DNA from: Arion vulgaris
Lineage: Eukaryota; Mollusca; Gastropoda; Stylommatophora; Arionidae
Direction of reading: 5' to 3'
Length of the DNA stretch: 64,000 nucleotides
Assembly: GCA_020796225.1 (NCBI GenBank)
Contig: CM036753.1
Coordinates: forward strand, 8,264,501 to 8,328,500
This document shows, one piece after another, positions 52,600 through 63,139 of the stretch; position 1 is the first letter of the stretch; each line of letters opens with the position of its first letter. The position numbers and the translations under genes were made by a program. The notes under the pieces were generated by a model. The model was not told where the DNA came from and searched no databases. It saw only the letters and a list, made by a program, of their open reading frames with translations.

Positions 52600-53095
52600 C
52601 ATTAGCTCCACCACAGCCAGGTTTCAGCACAGGCCAGACAACTGGCCGGTATTCCCTGACCTAGATAAGAAAAGGGATCTGGAAATTACAGATGTTTGAT
52701 AAAACACTGCACGCTTTTTGCAATTTTACTCAATTCGGTGAGTCTATGGTTATTTATTGGTTAAAAATATTTATAATATTGATATTCCTTATTGTTAAAC
52801 TTAACTTGTTGCATAATATGACTCGAGTTAGCATTTTGTGTTGATTTTAAAATGAATTCGTCTATATACACCAATACTGGAATGCGAGGTCACGTGGTGT
52901 AGTTGGGGTCTGATTTCCCACACTCTCACCTGAGCCCGAAGGCCCAGTAGTTTATAGTTGGCTCTGGCTCCACACCACTAAAAACCACACCAACAAATGT
53001 CGTCACTGAAAGTAATACCACTTATTAAGGTGGTGTTGGACAGGGGGATGACTGTGGAATTTAATGACCTCATGGCTAGTGCAGTTGCCGCAAAA
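52600..53095 (+). repeat. Dispersed repeat K, copy 1
   Basis: Matches 63140-63490 over ~350 bp (GGCCAGACAACTGGCCGG, GTGAGTCTATGGTTATTTAT, CACCAATACTGGAATGCGAG). Its right end (52980-53095) also matches 28680-28805. GGTGTAGTTGGGGTCTG resembles a tRNA A box. Confidence 0.65.
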
Positions 53096-53289
53096 TTGTT
53101 TAGGTTCAGGTTTTTCTTTATGACACTGACATAAAATAACTCATTGGCCTTATCGTGTCGGAGACTGGAGAAAATATTTATGGGAGAATGCAGAGAATAG
53201 GCTATGGGAGAATGGAGAATATATTGAGTCGGAGTGGAGATCGTGCATCGTCCAGGAGTTTACACATTGCCATTGACACAGCGTCACTG

Positions 53290-53705
53290 ACTCTTACAGA
53301 CAAACACACGCTCAAGCCCAAACAAACACACACTCAAGCCGAAACAAACACACACTCTCAAGCTCAACCAAACACACACTCAAGTCCAAACAAACCAATA
53401 CTCCAGCCCAAACAAACACACAATCAAGCCGAAACAAACACACACAATCAAGCCCAAACAAACACACACTCAAACCCAAACAAACATACACTCAAGCCCA
53501 AACAAACACACACTCAAGCCCAAACAAACACACACTCAAGCCCAAACAAACACACAATCAAGCCCAAACAAACACACACTCAAGCCCAAACAAACACACA
53601 CTCAAGCCCAAACAAACACACTCAAGCCCAAACAAACACACACTCAAGCCCAAACAAACACACAATCAAGCCCAAACAAACACACACTCATGCCCAAAAA
53701 CAAAT
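53290..53705. repeat. 22-bp tandem array, about 19 copies
   Basis: Unit AAGCCCAAACAAACACACACTC. Because 22 is not a multiple of three, one frame reads a 22-residue Thr/Asn/Lys/Pro-rich super-repeat with no stop (53155-53709). This is a by-product of the repeat, not evidence of a gene. Confidence 0.95.
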
Positions 53706-53985
53706 ATAATGTTTTTTCTGTTTTCATGTTCCCTGCAGATAAGAACCAGCTCCACTTCAACAATTATTTAAACACACCTGTTATAGCTACATTTATTCTC
53801 TTGTGTACTATACGTTTCTTGTCAATGCTAAGATATACAGTTTATAAAAGAACACTAGATTAAATAGTTTGGTCACATGACAAGAATCACATGATACCGT
53901 CTAATATAGAAAGCCACAATCAAATTATATATTTTTTCGTTCGCCCTCTGTGAATTCCGTAATCATCGCGCCAATATGGCGCTTC

Positions 53986-54240
53986 TCGCCGAGTGGTTGC
54001 CGGGGCCCAAAGTTGGGTGTAAAGAATAGAACCACTGTTACCTGCCATGCATGTCTAAGAGGCGACTAAGGAGGTTTGGATGAAATCGGATGCACGTGTC
54101 CGCTAGGAATGCTAACCGAAACAAATGCTTGCAGAAAACGGATGCACCAGGCTGTAAGGCGAATAACATGGTGCAACGACCCTCACAATGAGGAATGGGA
54201 TAACGGATTCTACGGTCGCCAATCTGCCTCGGAGATTTAG
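53986..54240 (+). mobile_element. Chimeric SINE (E): A-type head and core with a new tail
   Basis: Begins GCCGAGTGGTTGCCGGGGCC with the same core (one base missing), then departs after GAAATCGGATGCACGTGTCC into a tail not seen elsewhere in the window (GGCTGTAAGGCGAATAACAT, GGGATAACGGATTC). Confidence 0.7.
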
Positions 54241-54584
54241 CACGCAGTAAGAATGTCAGACCTACCATCACGAGGGTGGCCAAAACCTACTGCGGAAGAG
54301 GTCGACACAAACAGGAAGCAGAAATCATAGAATTATATCCCACAGAACTGCCCCAGAATGCAGACTTGAGAAGAAAGAGGTGGCCCACTTACAATAGCGT
54401 CCAAGACAAACTGTATGGCGTGGCTGATAATCTGAGGCAGACGGCTGCCTTTATTAGAGAATACGAAATCCCATCTAGTGAGAACGCAGAAGAAGAAAAT
54501 ATAGCTCTTCTGACTAATTTATATCACGAATATCTCTTCCCATTCAGACAAGCTTTATTTCAAATTCAGAAGTACTTGTAACTT
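54240..54584 (+). mobile_element. LINE 3' coding tail
   Basis: A 101-codon open stretch from 54276 contains DLRRKRWP, SVQDKLYGVADNLRQTAAF, close to RENTWPIPISVQDKLYGD of the large RNase H LINE. It probably is another I-like LINE C-terminus. It begins inside or at the end of a chimeric SINE and stops just before the SINE at 54597. Confidence 0.6.
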
Positions 54585-54596
54585 AGACCACCAAGT

Positions 54597-54934
54597 TTTT
54601 TTTTTTTTTCTTTCGTCCGCTTTCAACTCAGACGAAGTTTCATCTCTGAAACTGATTTTTGCGTGAAAATCTGTTTTTTCCCAAATTTTTTACAATGGCA
54701 GCAGCGTGCATATTGTAAATTACTTTACACTGGCAGCCGTGTGCTCAATGTACTCGTAATTAGTATTCCCTCGCCATACAGGCAGATTTTCTCCGACTTC
54801 AGAGGTACTCATGTTATCGTCCTGAGTAAGACCAGGGACTCGAACAAATGCCGGACAGTAGGTTCGAACCCGAGCTATGAGGCGTCTCACAGCTAGCAGG
54901 CCGAGCTACTATCAACTACTCTAGGCAGTCCCCC
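54597..54934 (-). mobile_element. tRNA-derived SINE family F, copy F2
   Basis: Perfect 12-bp duplication AGACCACCAAGT (54585-54596, 54935-54946). It has a poly(A) tail (T run at 54597-54609) and a clean GGTTCGAACC B box. About 90% identical by eye to F1. Confidence 0.9.
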
Positions 54935-55139
54935 AGACCACCAAGTAAAGGATCAGGGTCTCATATAGACCAACAGTGTGCACACCAAGACATTTGGGGG
55001 CAAATTGGCATCAAACGCCATAATTTCCACGCCATGCGGTTACAGAGTGTTAGTAATTTCGCTATCGGCGATACCCCACTCCCATTACCACCCCCATCCC
55101 CACATCCATGAGAGTGTGATGTATGGGAGTATTCTTCTT

Positions 55140-55400
55140 CTTCTTCTTCAAACGCTCTATATCGACCCCTTGTTAACCACTCTATATGATTTTTATGTAA
55201 TCTGAACCTAAGAGCGAATGTACATTGTGCCGGTTATGTGCCTACAAGTGAGCAACCACGTCCGATTTCTGCGATGCTTTTTATTTACTACGGTAGCTTC
55301 TCAAGATCCTATATCAATCGCCTGTTACAACATGCCTTGTAGGTCGTAGTGGTACTATTATTTGCTTCCCTTGCGGCCCCCGGCACCACACGGGAGGTAT
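55140..55400 (-). mobile_element. SINE family B, copy B9
   Basis: Antisense full-length copy beginning TTCTTCTTCTTC and ending with the GGCACCACACGG head. Confidence 0.82.
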
Positions 55401-55429
55401 AGGAATATGACTGACAAAAACAGACATCA

Positions 55430-56065
55430 TTGCCCATGTTTAACTTCATCAATGTCAATGTTTTGCTCCCCAAGTGGTTACCGGGGCCCAAGTTTGGGGT
55501 GTAAAAATAACCACTGCTACATGCCACGCATGTCGTAAGAGGCGACTACGGAGGTTTGGCTGAAATCAGATGCAGGTGTCTTAAACATGTAGAAGTCTAT
55601 GCGTTTAGGAGCTTACCAGACCAATATGCAACGTATACACGTTCTTGGCAAAGATCAAACATGTCACAAAGAAGGATTCAAATTGGTCGTAAAGAACGAA
55701 CGCAAAGAAGAAGAATGTTTTACTTCATCAATGTTCATGTTTTCCTTCATCAATGTCCATGTTTTACTTCATCAATGTCCATGTTTTTACTTCATCCAAT
55801 GTCCATGTTTTTCCTTCATCAATGTCCATGTTTTGCTTCCTCATCAATGTCCATGTTTTACTTCATCAATGTCCATGTTTTCCTTCATCAATGTCCATGT
55901 TTTACTTCATCAATGTCCATGTTTTCCTTCATCAATGTCCATGTTTTCCTTCATCAATGTCCATGTTTTCCTTCATCAATGTCCATGTTTTGCTTCCTCA
56001 ATGTCCATGTTTTCCTTCATCAATGTCCATGTTTTGCTTCCTCAATGTCCATGTTTTCCTTCATC
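55430..56065. repeat. 22-bp tandem array, split by SINE A7
   Basis: Unit TTTTCCTTCATCAATGTCCATG, with TTTTACTTC and TTTTGCTTC variants; about 15-16 units right of the SINE and one to two left of it. Open in several frames for the same reason as the array at 53290. Confidence 0.95.
55465..55713 (+). mobile_element. SINE family A, copy A7, inside a 22-bp tandem array
   Basis: Bounded by AATGTTTT (55457-55464, 55714-55721), which is itself part of the array unit. Shows the array existed before this insertion. Confidence 0.85.
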
Positions 56066-56486
56066 AACGCAAAATAACATTAAAAAAGACAAACCACTCA
56101 ACATCCTGGACAATGAAAGAAGAACAAACAGAAAACTAATGATATATAATCGCTGTGTTTCTGCTTGGCATCAAAGACTGACTGGCCAGTTCTGTGGGGT
56201 TTTTTTCTTCATTATTTCTCCTCCGGATGCTTCTAGAGAAATTCTATTCTAGGCAAAGAGAATGCGTGTTCTAATGTTGATGGCATTGTTTGAATTCTTG
56301 AAAGATTAGATATTACAACCCTGCGGCTGAAGTAGTCATTACCCGTATTGTATGCTCTACTGGCACCACTATCCTGTTCAATGTAAACTTCTAATAGAGT
56401 GTGAGAGCAGAAGATTGACGTCAGCTTCGTTAATGCCATTCTTCTAGTCTGTTTGATGATGTATTAATCAACATCATCATCATCAG

Positions 56487-56620
56487 GTGCCGTGCCGGCT
56501 GACGTAGACGATCATGGATCTCCACAAATTTCTGTCTCCGGTGTTTGCTATCATCTTAGCATTTGACAATCTTCCCTGGAATTTACCAGTTGTTACAATG
56601 TGTTCTAGTGTATTGATACA
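56487..56620 (-). mobile_element. LINE 3' end, family L8
   Basis: Shares GGTGCCGTGCCGGCTG, CGATCATGGATCTCCACA and CCAGTTGTTACAATGTG with 26763-27000. Confidence 0.7.
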
Positions 56621-56632
56621 ATCTACTTAAGA

Positions 56633-57467
56633 AGTTAGGGGGTCTCTGGTGACCACCTCTCGTTTCGAAGGTACTTGGTTCGCTCCCTCGTGGAGCCATC
56701 GAGATATTTCCCAGAGATCCGTAATCTCAGTGTAGGTGAGATCGAGTTCCTAGTCATATCGGAGACTGGCTATAATACGTGGGACCTGTGTTCAATTTTA
56801 ACACGCAAAAGAACAATTGGCGATTCAAAATCGAGTCTAGCAGGCTGGAAAACCGCTGTCAGGGCAAAATTCATTAGAAAAATTAAAAATAACAGTCCTT
56901 CAAAATATTTTCACTCTCTTCAAAATTAAATCGGGGACCCCGCCAGTGCTACGGAGTTCGTGCAATGCCACTGAGATCTTCATGTGTAATAGCCGTCCAT
57001 CGCAAGCGATGATGACAACAATCTCAGACGTGTGGTGTTGCACCTCTCTGGTATGGTGCGGAGGTGACTGTAGAGTCCAATCCTAGAACAGAATCCCCGA
57101 CCACAGGTGGGGCATACATGATCAAGGTTAGACATGTGCGTGTTGTGCTCTGTCTTTTCGCGCTGCTCGTTTTCTCTGTGACTCAACAATCGATGATTCT
57201 TCAGCTATTCGGGCCTCTATTGTTGTTACAGCGACATTGGCGATTCGCAAGATCTCAGCACGTAGTGTCTATATCGAAGATTTAGAGACACTTAAGAGTG
57301 TCTTTAAAGCGTTTTTCGTCCACCAGCAAACGTCTGCCCCCGTCAAGCTCGCCATACATCAACTGTTTTGGTAGAAAGAGATCGAAGCACACATGGTTAC
57401 TCACCGAAATGCGATGATGACGGTCCTATCAATCAATCCATCAATCAATCAATCAATCAATCAATTA
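56633..57467 (+). mobile_element. Family C repeat split by a LINE tail
   Basis: Body 56633-56995 (CAGAGATCCGTAATCTCAG, GCTACGGAGTTCGTGCAATG) and 3' end ~57372-57467 (AGAAAGAGATCGAAGCACAC, then (ATCA)n). The LINE tail at 56996-57360 lies between. Confidence 0.72.
56996..57360 (-). mobile_element. LINE tail with zinc finger, inserted in a family C repeat
   Basis: Minus-strand frame (57189-56980) reads HVCPTCGRGFCSRIGLYSHL, a C2H2-like finger of the type found at the C-terminus of some LINE ORFs. It separates the body of a family C repeat (to ~56995) from that repeat's 3' end (from ~57372). Confidence 0.6.
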
Positions 57468-57719
57468 TTTATAAAGAAACACCATGTGTTTCTCTATCGT
57501 TCTCTGGCTGTTACCGTTCCTTTTATTATTATCAATTATTATGTTTTGAAATGAAATCTCAGAACGCCAAGTAAGGCGGTTTTAAAAAACAAACAAACAA
57601 ACAACACAACAAAAGATTAAAGCGATCTTTCGATCAAGTCGATAATTTGATTGGGTAAATAATTTTACTGAGGAGTACAATTTTATTGTGCGCAGTATCT
57701 GTTTGTATAATGTGAATGT

Positions 57720-57850
57720 ATCACGCCCACACGCACGCAAGTACGTGGACACACGCACGAGTGTTAAACACACACACTCATGCACACACAATCACAACGC
57801 GCGACATATACACACACACATATACATACACATACATACACAGAGCGTTG
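57720..57850. repeat. CA-rich tract
   Basis: Irregular CACA, ACGCAC and ACATAC runs. Confidence 0.85.
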
Positions 57851-57929
57851 TTTAGCTTTATTTACTTTTAATAAATAGAAAATAACGTAAGATCAACTGG
57901 TATTTAAAACAAAATAGTCACATGTTGTC

Positions 57930-58820
57930 TACAAGAAATAGGCCTAGATGGGGATGATATCAGACTAATAAGCAACAGATACTGGGAACAGACAGCAATA
58001 ATAAATATGAAAATAGCTACTCTCCATACATAGACATAAAGAGAGGAGTGAGACAAGGATGCATTCTGTCACCAAGCCTATTTAACATCTACACAGAGAA
58101 AATCTTCAAACAAATTGAGGGAATGCCAGGACTCAAGATCAATGGGAAAATAATAAACAACTTAAGATATGCAGATGACACAGTATTGGTAGCAGAAAAT
58201 GAACAAGATCTACGAGAACTAGTGGACCAATTGGACAGAACTAGCAAGGAATATGGATTAGACATTAACATACAGAAAACAAAATTATAGTAATCAACAA
58301 GGAAATGGAAAACCTAAAATGAATATAAAAATACATGGAGAATTACTACATCAAGTAAAAGCTTCTTATATCTTGGTCAGATGATAACAGATGATGGCAG
58401 ATGTATAACATAAATTAAAAGAGAATAGGAATGGCCAAGGATAATTTCAATAGTATGAGAAAGTTGCTGACATCCAAACAAATCACAAACAGGCTAAAAT
58501 GAGAATGATCAAATGCTATATATATCCTATATTAATGTATGGCTCGAAACATGGACAATGAACAAGCAGTTAGAAGACATAATTGATGCATTTGAGATGT
58601 GGATATATAGAAGAATAGGTAGAGTTTTATGGACATAAAAACAGACAAATAAACAAATTTTAGGAAAACTAGGCATGAAGAAACAATTATTAAGAGAAAT
58701 AAAATTCAGACAAGTAAAGTATTTTGGGCACATAAAAAGACATGGCACCATGATAAAACATTTACTAGAGGGGAAAGTTGAGGGGGAAGGGCAAGAGGAA
58801 GACCGAGGGATAAGTAGGAG
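57930..58820 (+). mobile_element. LINE RT fragment, L3-like
   Basis: Contains the RT motifs RQGCILSPSLFNIY (near 58048) and LRYADDTVLV (near 58165), followed by an interrupted tail with VKYFGHIKRH and LLEGKVEG near 58710-58790. The YADD active site is present. Frames are broken between about 58290 and 58675. Confidence 0.85.
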
Positions 58821-59205
58821 GGAAACTTTAAGAAATGGACAGGTTAGAGTCTGGCGGTGTGCAACACCAAGGCGAAAGACAGAAGATGCTGGAGATCCAG
58901 TGCAGCCAACCTTTGATGTGGAGACGGCACCTCATGATGATGAGTCACAGGTTGTGCTATATGTTTCATCTAGAAAGTGCAAAATGTTTTCAGCAAAGAG
59001 GACATTGTTGGACCCACGGTACGTTGACATTCCCGATCCTCATTAAAAGTTGTTCTGTTAGTCCCTCTCCCCTGGGAAACAACTTTTTGATAAAACAGTT
59101 TATACGAATCTCGTATAAAAAAAAAAGAAAAATAGTCTTACTCACCCCTTCCTCCTCCCTCCTACCCGAGATGTATTGCAGGCAGTGTTAGAACATTTTT
59201 GACCA

Positions 59206-59597
59206 TAGATTCCTAAACGTTTTCGGCACACCGCCCACTTTGCAAAACATAAACTTTGTAACGCCCCCTCCCCATTATAACCGTTTGCCAACCCCTACCC
59301 CCCCTTCCATATATACATGCTCTATTTTCACTTTGACATAGAAAATTGAGAGATATATTTCTGTCATACATGGTCAATTTTCAAATGGTTACATACCTGA
59401 AATCGAAAATTGATGAGAAAATGGATCGCGTAAGACAGGCACAAGATGAATTAAAATGTAGAATTCAAATTTTAAATGATTATTCAATCACAATATCACG
59501 AAAAACCTCCTCAAATGCTTCTGACCCCACTATCGACCACCCCCGAAAGCTTCAGCGCCCACTGAGGGCGGTACCGCCCACTTTGGATCCCATGTTT
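59206..59597. mobile_element. hAT-type element, second copy
   Basis: About 85% identical by eye to 49261-49657 through the body (TCATACATGGTCAATTTTCA, GGCGGTACCGCCCACTTTGG). Ends are eroded; a possible imperfect 8-bp duplication is TTTTGACC / TTTAGACC. Confidence 0.7.
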
Positions 59598-59689
59598 TAG
59601 ACCATGGACAGAAAGACTTGACACGTTCTCCCAACTTAATAACGAAGCATATTATCCCTAATAGAACATGCTAGAATGCGTTATGTAAA

Positions 59690-60025
59690 TGGAAGGTTTA
59701 TAGTAAGTAACGATACTCAGATATCTTATTCATGTAAATGGAAGGTTTATAGTAAGTAACTATACTCAGATATCTTATTCATGTAAATGGAAGGTTTATA
59801 GTAAGTAACTATACTCAGATATCTTATTCATGTAAATGGAAGGTTTATAGTAGTAACTATCTCAGATATCTTATTCATGTAAATGGAAGGTTTATAGTAA
59901 GTAACTATACTCAGATATCTTATTCATGTAAATGGAAGGTTTATAGTAAGTAACTATACTCAGATATCTTATTCATGTAAATGGAAGGTTTATAGTAAGT
60001 AACTATACTCAGATATCTTATATAT
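59690..60025. repeat. 49-bp tandem array, about seven copies
   Basis: Unit CATGTAAATGGAAGGTTTAT, AGTAAGTAACTATACTCAGA, TATCTTATT. Very uniform, with one unit missing three bases. Confidence 0.96.
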
Positions 60026-60084
60026 AATACAAGGGCAGCTAATGGAAGTCATCACCTGATTCACGAAGCTAATTAAAAAATATA

Positions 60085-60330
60085 TAACGACCAAGGATTG
60101 ACTTCAAAGCAATCAGGTTTTACGGTTACACCATATGGCTTGGTACCTATCGGGAGAAATGGCACCCGAATTGTCGAAAGTATTGCACAAGACACGAACT
60201 TTGTAACTCAGGTAACAATGCTAGGCATCTCTGGAAAAAAATGCACTCGTGAAGAGAACGATGGAGTCTGGATTCTATCCCAAGATTTTCGGAATGCAAG
60301 GCAACGCTTAACCACGTAATCAAAGAGAAA
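60085..60330 (+). repeat. Family I repeat, copy 2
   Basis: The better-preserved member. An open stretch of 73 codons lies across it (60098-60319) but has no recognised domain. Confidence 0.6.
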
Positions 60331-60784
60331 CACACGGAGCTAATTCACTTTACTGTTTCAACTTCTCATACAAGCATAAGAAAATAACTGCAAAAGAAAG
60401 TGAAGAAGCAGACAAAAAGCAAGAGAGGGATATGAAACGTTAAAAAAAAAATGCTTTTGACTAGTTTTAAACAGGTAAGAAACAGACATAATAAGACGCA
60501 GAATTGTTAAGTATTCGAATTGTTGAGTTATGTTATGTTATGTTATGTTATGCGATCGACGTCATGGCACATTGGGCATTCCCATTCGTGCTCTGTCCTC
60601 CGTTGCAGCAGCCATCCCAAAGTCCATTTGCTCACAGTACCCATGAGAAGTTGATTACTATATCTTCTCTCTACCACGAAGACGACACTGTCTGGTCCAA
60701 ACTTAACACCTAATTCTCGAACTCGTTCCAGTGTCAGAGACCCGCCCATGTCTAACAATTGAGAGCGTACCGCATTGATGATGG

Positions 60785-61055
60785 TTGAGTAGTTGAATTG
60801 TTAAGTATTCGAATTGTTGAGTAGTTGAATTGCTAAGTAATCGAAATGTTGAATATTTTGATTGTTAAGTAATCGAAATGTTGAATATTTTGATTGTTAA
60901 GTAATCGAAATGTTGAATATTTTGATTGTTAAGTATGGAAAGTTGAGTATTTTAATTGTTAAGTAATCGGGATGTTGAGTATTTTGATTGTTAAGTATTC
61001 GAAATGTTGAGTATTTTAAGTGTTAAGTAATCGAAATGTTGAGTATTTTAATTGT
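60785..61055. repeat. ~33-bp tandem array, about eight copies
   Basis: Unit TTGTTAAGTAATCGAAATGT, TGAATATTTTGA. Confidence 0.92.
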
Positions 61056-61467
61056 ATTGACAAGATACAAAATAGACAAAATAATTATTTGAATATTTTG
61101 TACAGAAAAAATGTAAAATAAACACTTGAATGGTTTTAACTGGAACAAATAGACGATACACGTAACGAAACATTTTGAAGCAGGTAAAAAAAAATAGACA
61201 TGCTTTAAAATTTAACTGTTTTAAACAAGTTAAAAAAAACTAGTATGAAATAGATTAACAACTTGATTACATCAGGTAATACCATTGGTGTCGTTTTGTT
61301 AAACTACTTATATTTCTTGAAACGTTGCAGTAATCATATGTTCTAGTTTTTCGGTCACGTGTGTTGAAGACATTGTTGTTAGCCCATGTTGTTTTAGCGT
61401 TTAGTAAATGTTGTCAGTCGAATTGATTGTTATTCTTTGATGAGCTAATTGATTTTTCCCGAAGCCC

Positions 61468-61733
61468 ATTCTTCTTCTTTTTCTTCCAAAACTCCATATC
61501 GACCACTTTTTAACCACTCTGTGATTTGTATGTGATCTGAACATAAGAGCGATTGTACGTTGTGCCAGTTATGCGCCTACAAATAAGCCAGTACATCCGA
61601 TTTCTGCGATGCTTTTTATTTATTAAGGTAGCATCCCTAGGGCCTACATCGGTCGCCCCTAACGACATGCATTGTAGGTTGCAGTGGTACTATTCTTTGC
61701 TTCCTTTGCGGACTCCGGCACCACACAGGCGAT
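61468..61733 (-). mobile_element. SINE family B, copy B10
   Basis: Bounded by CGAAGCCC (61460-61467, 61734-61741). Confidence 0.85.
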
Positions 61734-61934
61734 CGAAGCCCCTAATATTTGTAAATTGTATATTTATTGAGCACGTTGGTAATTGACTGTGATCGAATCT
61801 CATAAGTAAAGCGAACATTTTGTTATTGTTATTTGTTTGTATGCTTTCGTTCTTATCATCCAAGTCATTAACTCTTTGTGACCTGTGTGGTTTGCAGCGA
61901 GAACGTGAGTATGCGTTGTATCTGCCTTAGTCCG

Positions 61935-62150
61935 TATGTTGCTGGGGCCCGCATTGGGAACACATAAAAGTAACACTGTGACCTACAAGGCATGTCGTAA
62001 GAGGCGACTGAGGTAGGGGCCTAGCAAAACTATCCTTCTAAATAAAAGACGTCGAGAAATCGGATGTGCTTGTAGGCGCATAATTGGCACAACGTGCAAT
62101 CGCTCTTAGGCTCAGATCACATACAGATCACAAAGAGTGGTTGGGAGCGT
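61935..62150 (+). mobile_element. SINE family B, copy B11
   Basis: Head GTTGCTGGGGCCC, core CATGTCGTAAGAGGCGACT, then the B tail, ending early near GGAGCG. Followed at once by copy B12. Confidence 0.82.
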
Positions 62151-62193
62151 TGGGAGAAAAAGTGTCTGTCTTATGTGTCATTCGGAGCGATGA

Positions 62194-62459
62194 GCACCCG
62201 TGTAGTGCTGGTGCTCGCAAGGGAAGTCAATAATAGTACCACAGCGACCAACAAGGCATGTCGTAAGAGGCGACTGAAGTAGGACGTAGAGATGTTATCC
62301 TAGTAAATAAAAAGAATCACAGAAGTCGGATGTGCTGACCTACTTGTAGACGCATAACTGGTACAACATACAATCGTTCTTAGGCTCAGTTCACACACAC
62401 ATTGCAAAGGGTGGCTAACAAGTGGTAGATATGGAGCGTTCGTAGAAGAAGAAGAGGAA
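62194..62459 (+). mobile_element. SINE family B, copy B12
   Basis: Bounded by GGAGCGATGA (62184-62193, 62460-62469). Same orientation as B11. Confidence 0.87.
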
Positions 62460-62595
62460 GGAGCGATGAAGACTGATAATGAAGAACTTCAAGCAAGACA
62501 CGGAGAAATGTCAACCTGGAACTTATAGTTTTTTTTAGGACAGGCGTTTGTGATCTTCTGTGATCACTTACGCCAGCCGGCATGGGACACAACGT
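62455..62595 (+). mobile_element. Short LINE 3' end, L8-like
   Basis: Ends GATCACTTACGCCAGCCGGC, the plus-strand form of the L8 terminus, just before the candidate promoter at 62617. Confidence 0.5.
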
Positions 62596-62616
62596 TCATT
62601 ATCCACAGCTCATTAC

Positions 62617-62869
62617 GTAACCATAGCAACAAGGGAACGTTATTTCAGCGAAACCAATTCTCATCCTAGTCTGTTCTCTCCAGACCACTATCTAACAATC
62701 TGAGAAGACATCAAGCCGGGTGATCTGCACGAGCCAATCGGAATCAGTAATGAAATGCCGTGACACAGTTAAGATCGCGTGGCGGCACATTTTTTTTATG
62801 GCTGTGTAGTAGTTTGAGTTTTCATTCAGCCATCTTGGCACGTAGGTCAGGATACGCTGGGAAACTGAA
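62617..62869 (+). promoter_or_regulatory. Candidate promoter: X-box, CCAAT box, YY1-like site
   Basis: GTAACCATAGCAAC at 62617-62630 fits the RFX X-box pattern GTHNYYATRRNAAC exactly. AGCCAATCGG around 62734-62738 fits the NF-Y consensus. GCCATCTTGG at 62829-62838 resembles a YY1 site, often found near transcription starts. The stretch 62600-62960 matches no repeat family in this window. RFX X-boxes in promoters are known from ciliary genes; that use here is inference. Confidence 0.45.
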
Positions 62870-62980
62870 ATGGCATCCGGCGGAAATGAAACGAAGGGGA
62901 AGTCGAAACGCACACCGGATGGCACTGTCATGCGGCAATCTGCCTCTCCACGGAATCATTTAATCCAACTAGTTTCTTAA
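62870..62980 (+). CDS. Candidate first coding exon or micro-ORF, product unknown
   Basis: An ATG at 62870 in context GAAATGG, about 30 bases after the YY1-like site, opens 36 codons beginning MASGGNETKGKSKRTPDG and ending in TAA. The peptide is basic and I do not recognise it. No strong 5' splice donor is visible inside it, so it may be a true short ORF, an exon whose donor I cannot pick, or chance. Its support is the promoter-like sequence before it. Confidence 0.3.
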   Translation: MASGGNETKGKSKRTPDGTVMRQSASPRNHLIQLVS

Positions 62981-63139
62981 ATAGAAAACGAGGGGATCGT
63001 TTAAATACAGTACTTTTGGTTCAATTCCAGTCGAGTTTCTGAAGTTACTCACATCTTTATTGAAACTCTTGTATAGATTCCATACCTCCGTTGGTATGAG
63101 AATTGGTGAAGAAGAAAATAGCAAAATTTGGGGAGAACT

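Noticed and set aside
53155..53709. 184-codon open frame rich in Thr, Asn, Lys and Pro
   Set aside because: Produced by the 22-bp tandem array; several frames are open and no other coding signal exists.
55556..56252. Three overlapping long open frames with Cys/Phe/Ser repeats
   Set aside because: All three frames are open because of the 22-bp array; the left part is SINE A7.
57064..57285. Plus-strand frame of 73 codons
   Set aside because: Shadow of the minus-strand LINE zinc-finger tail.
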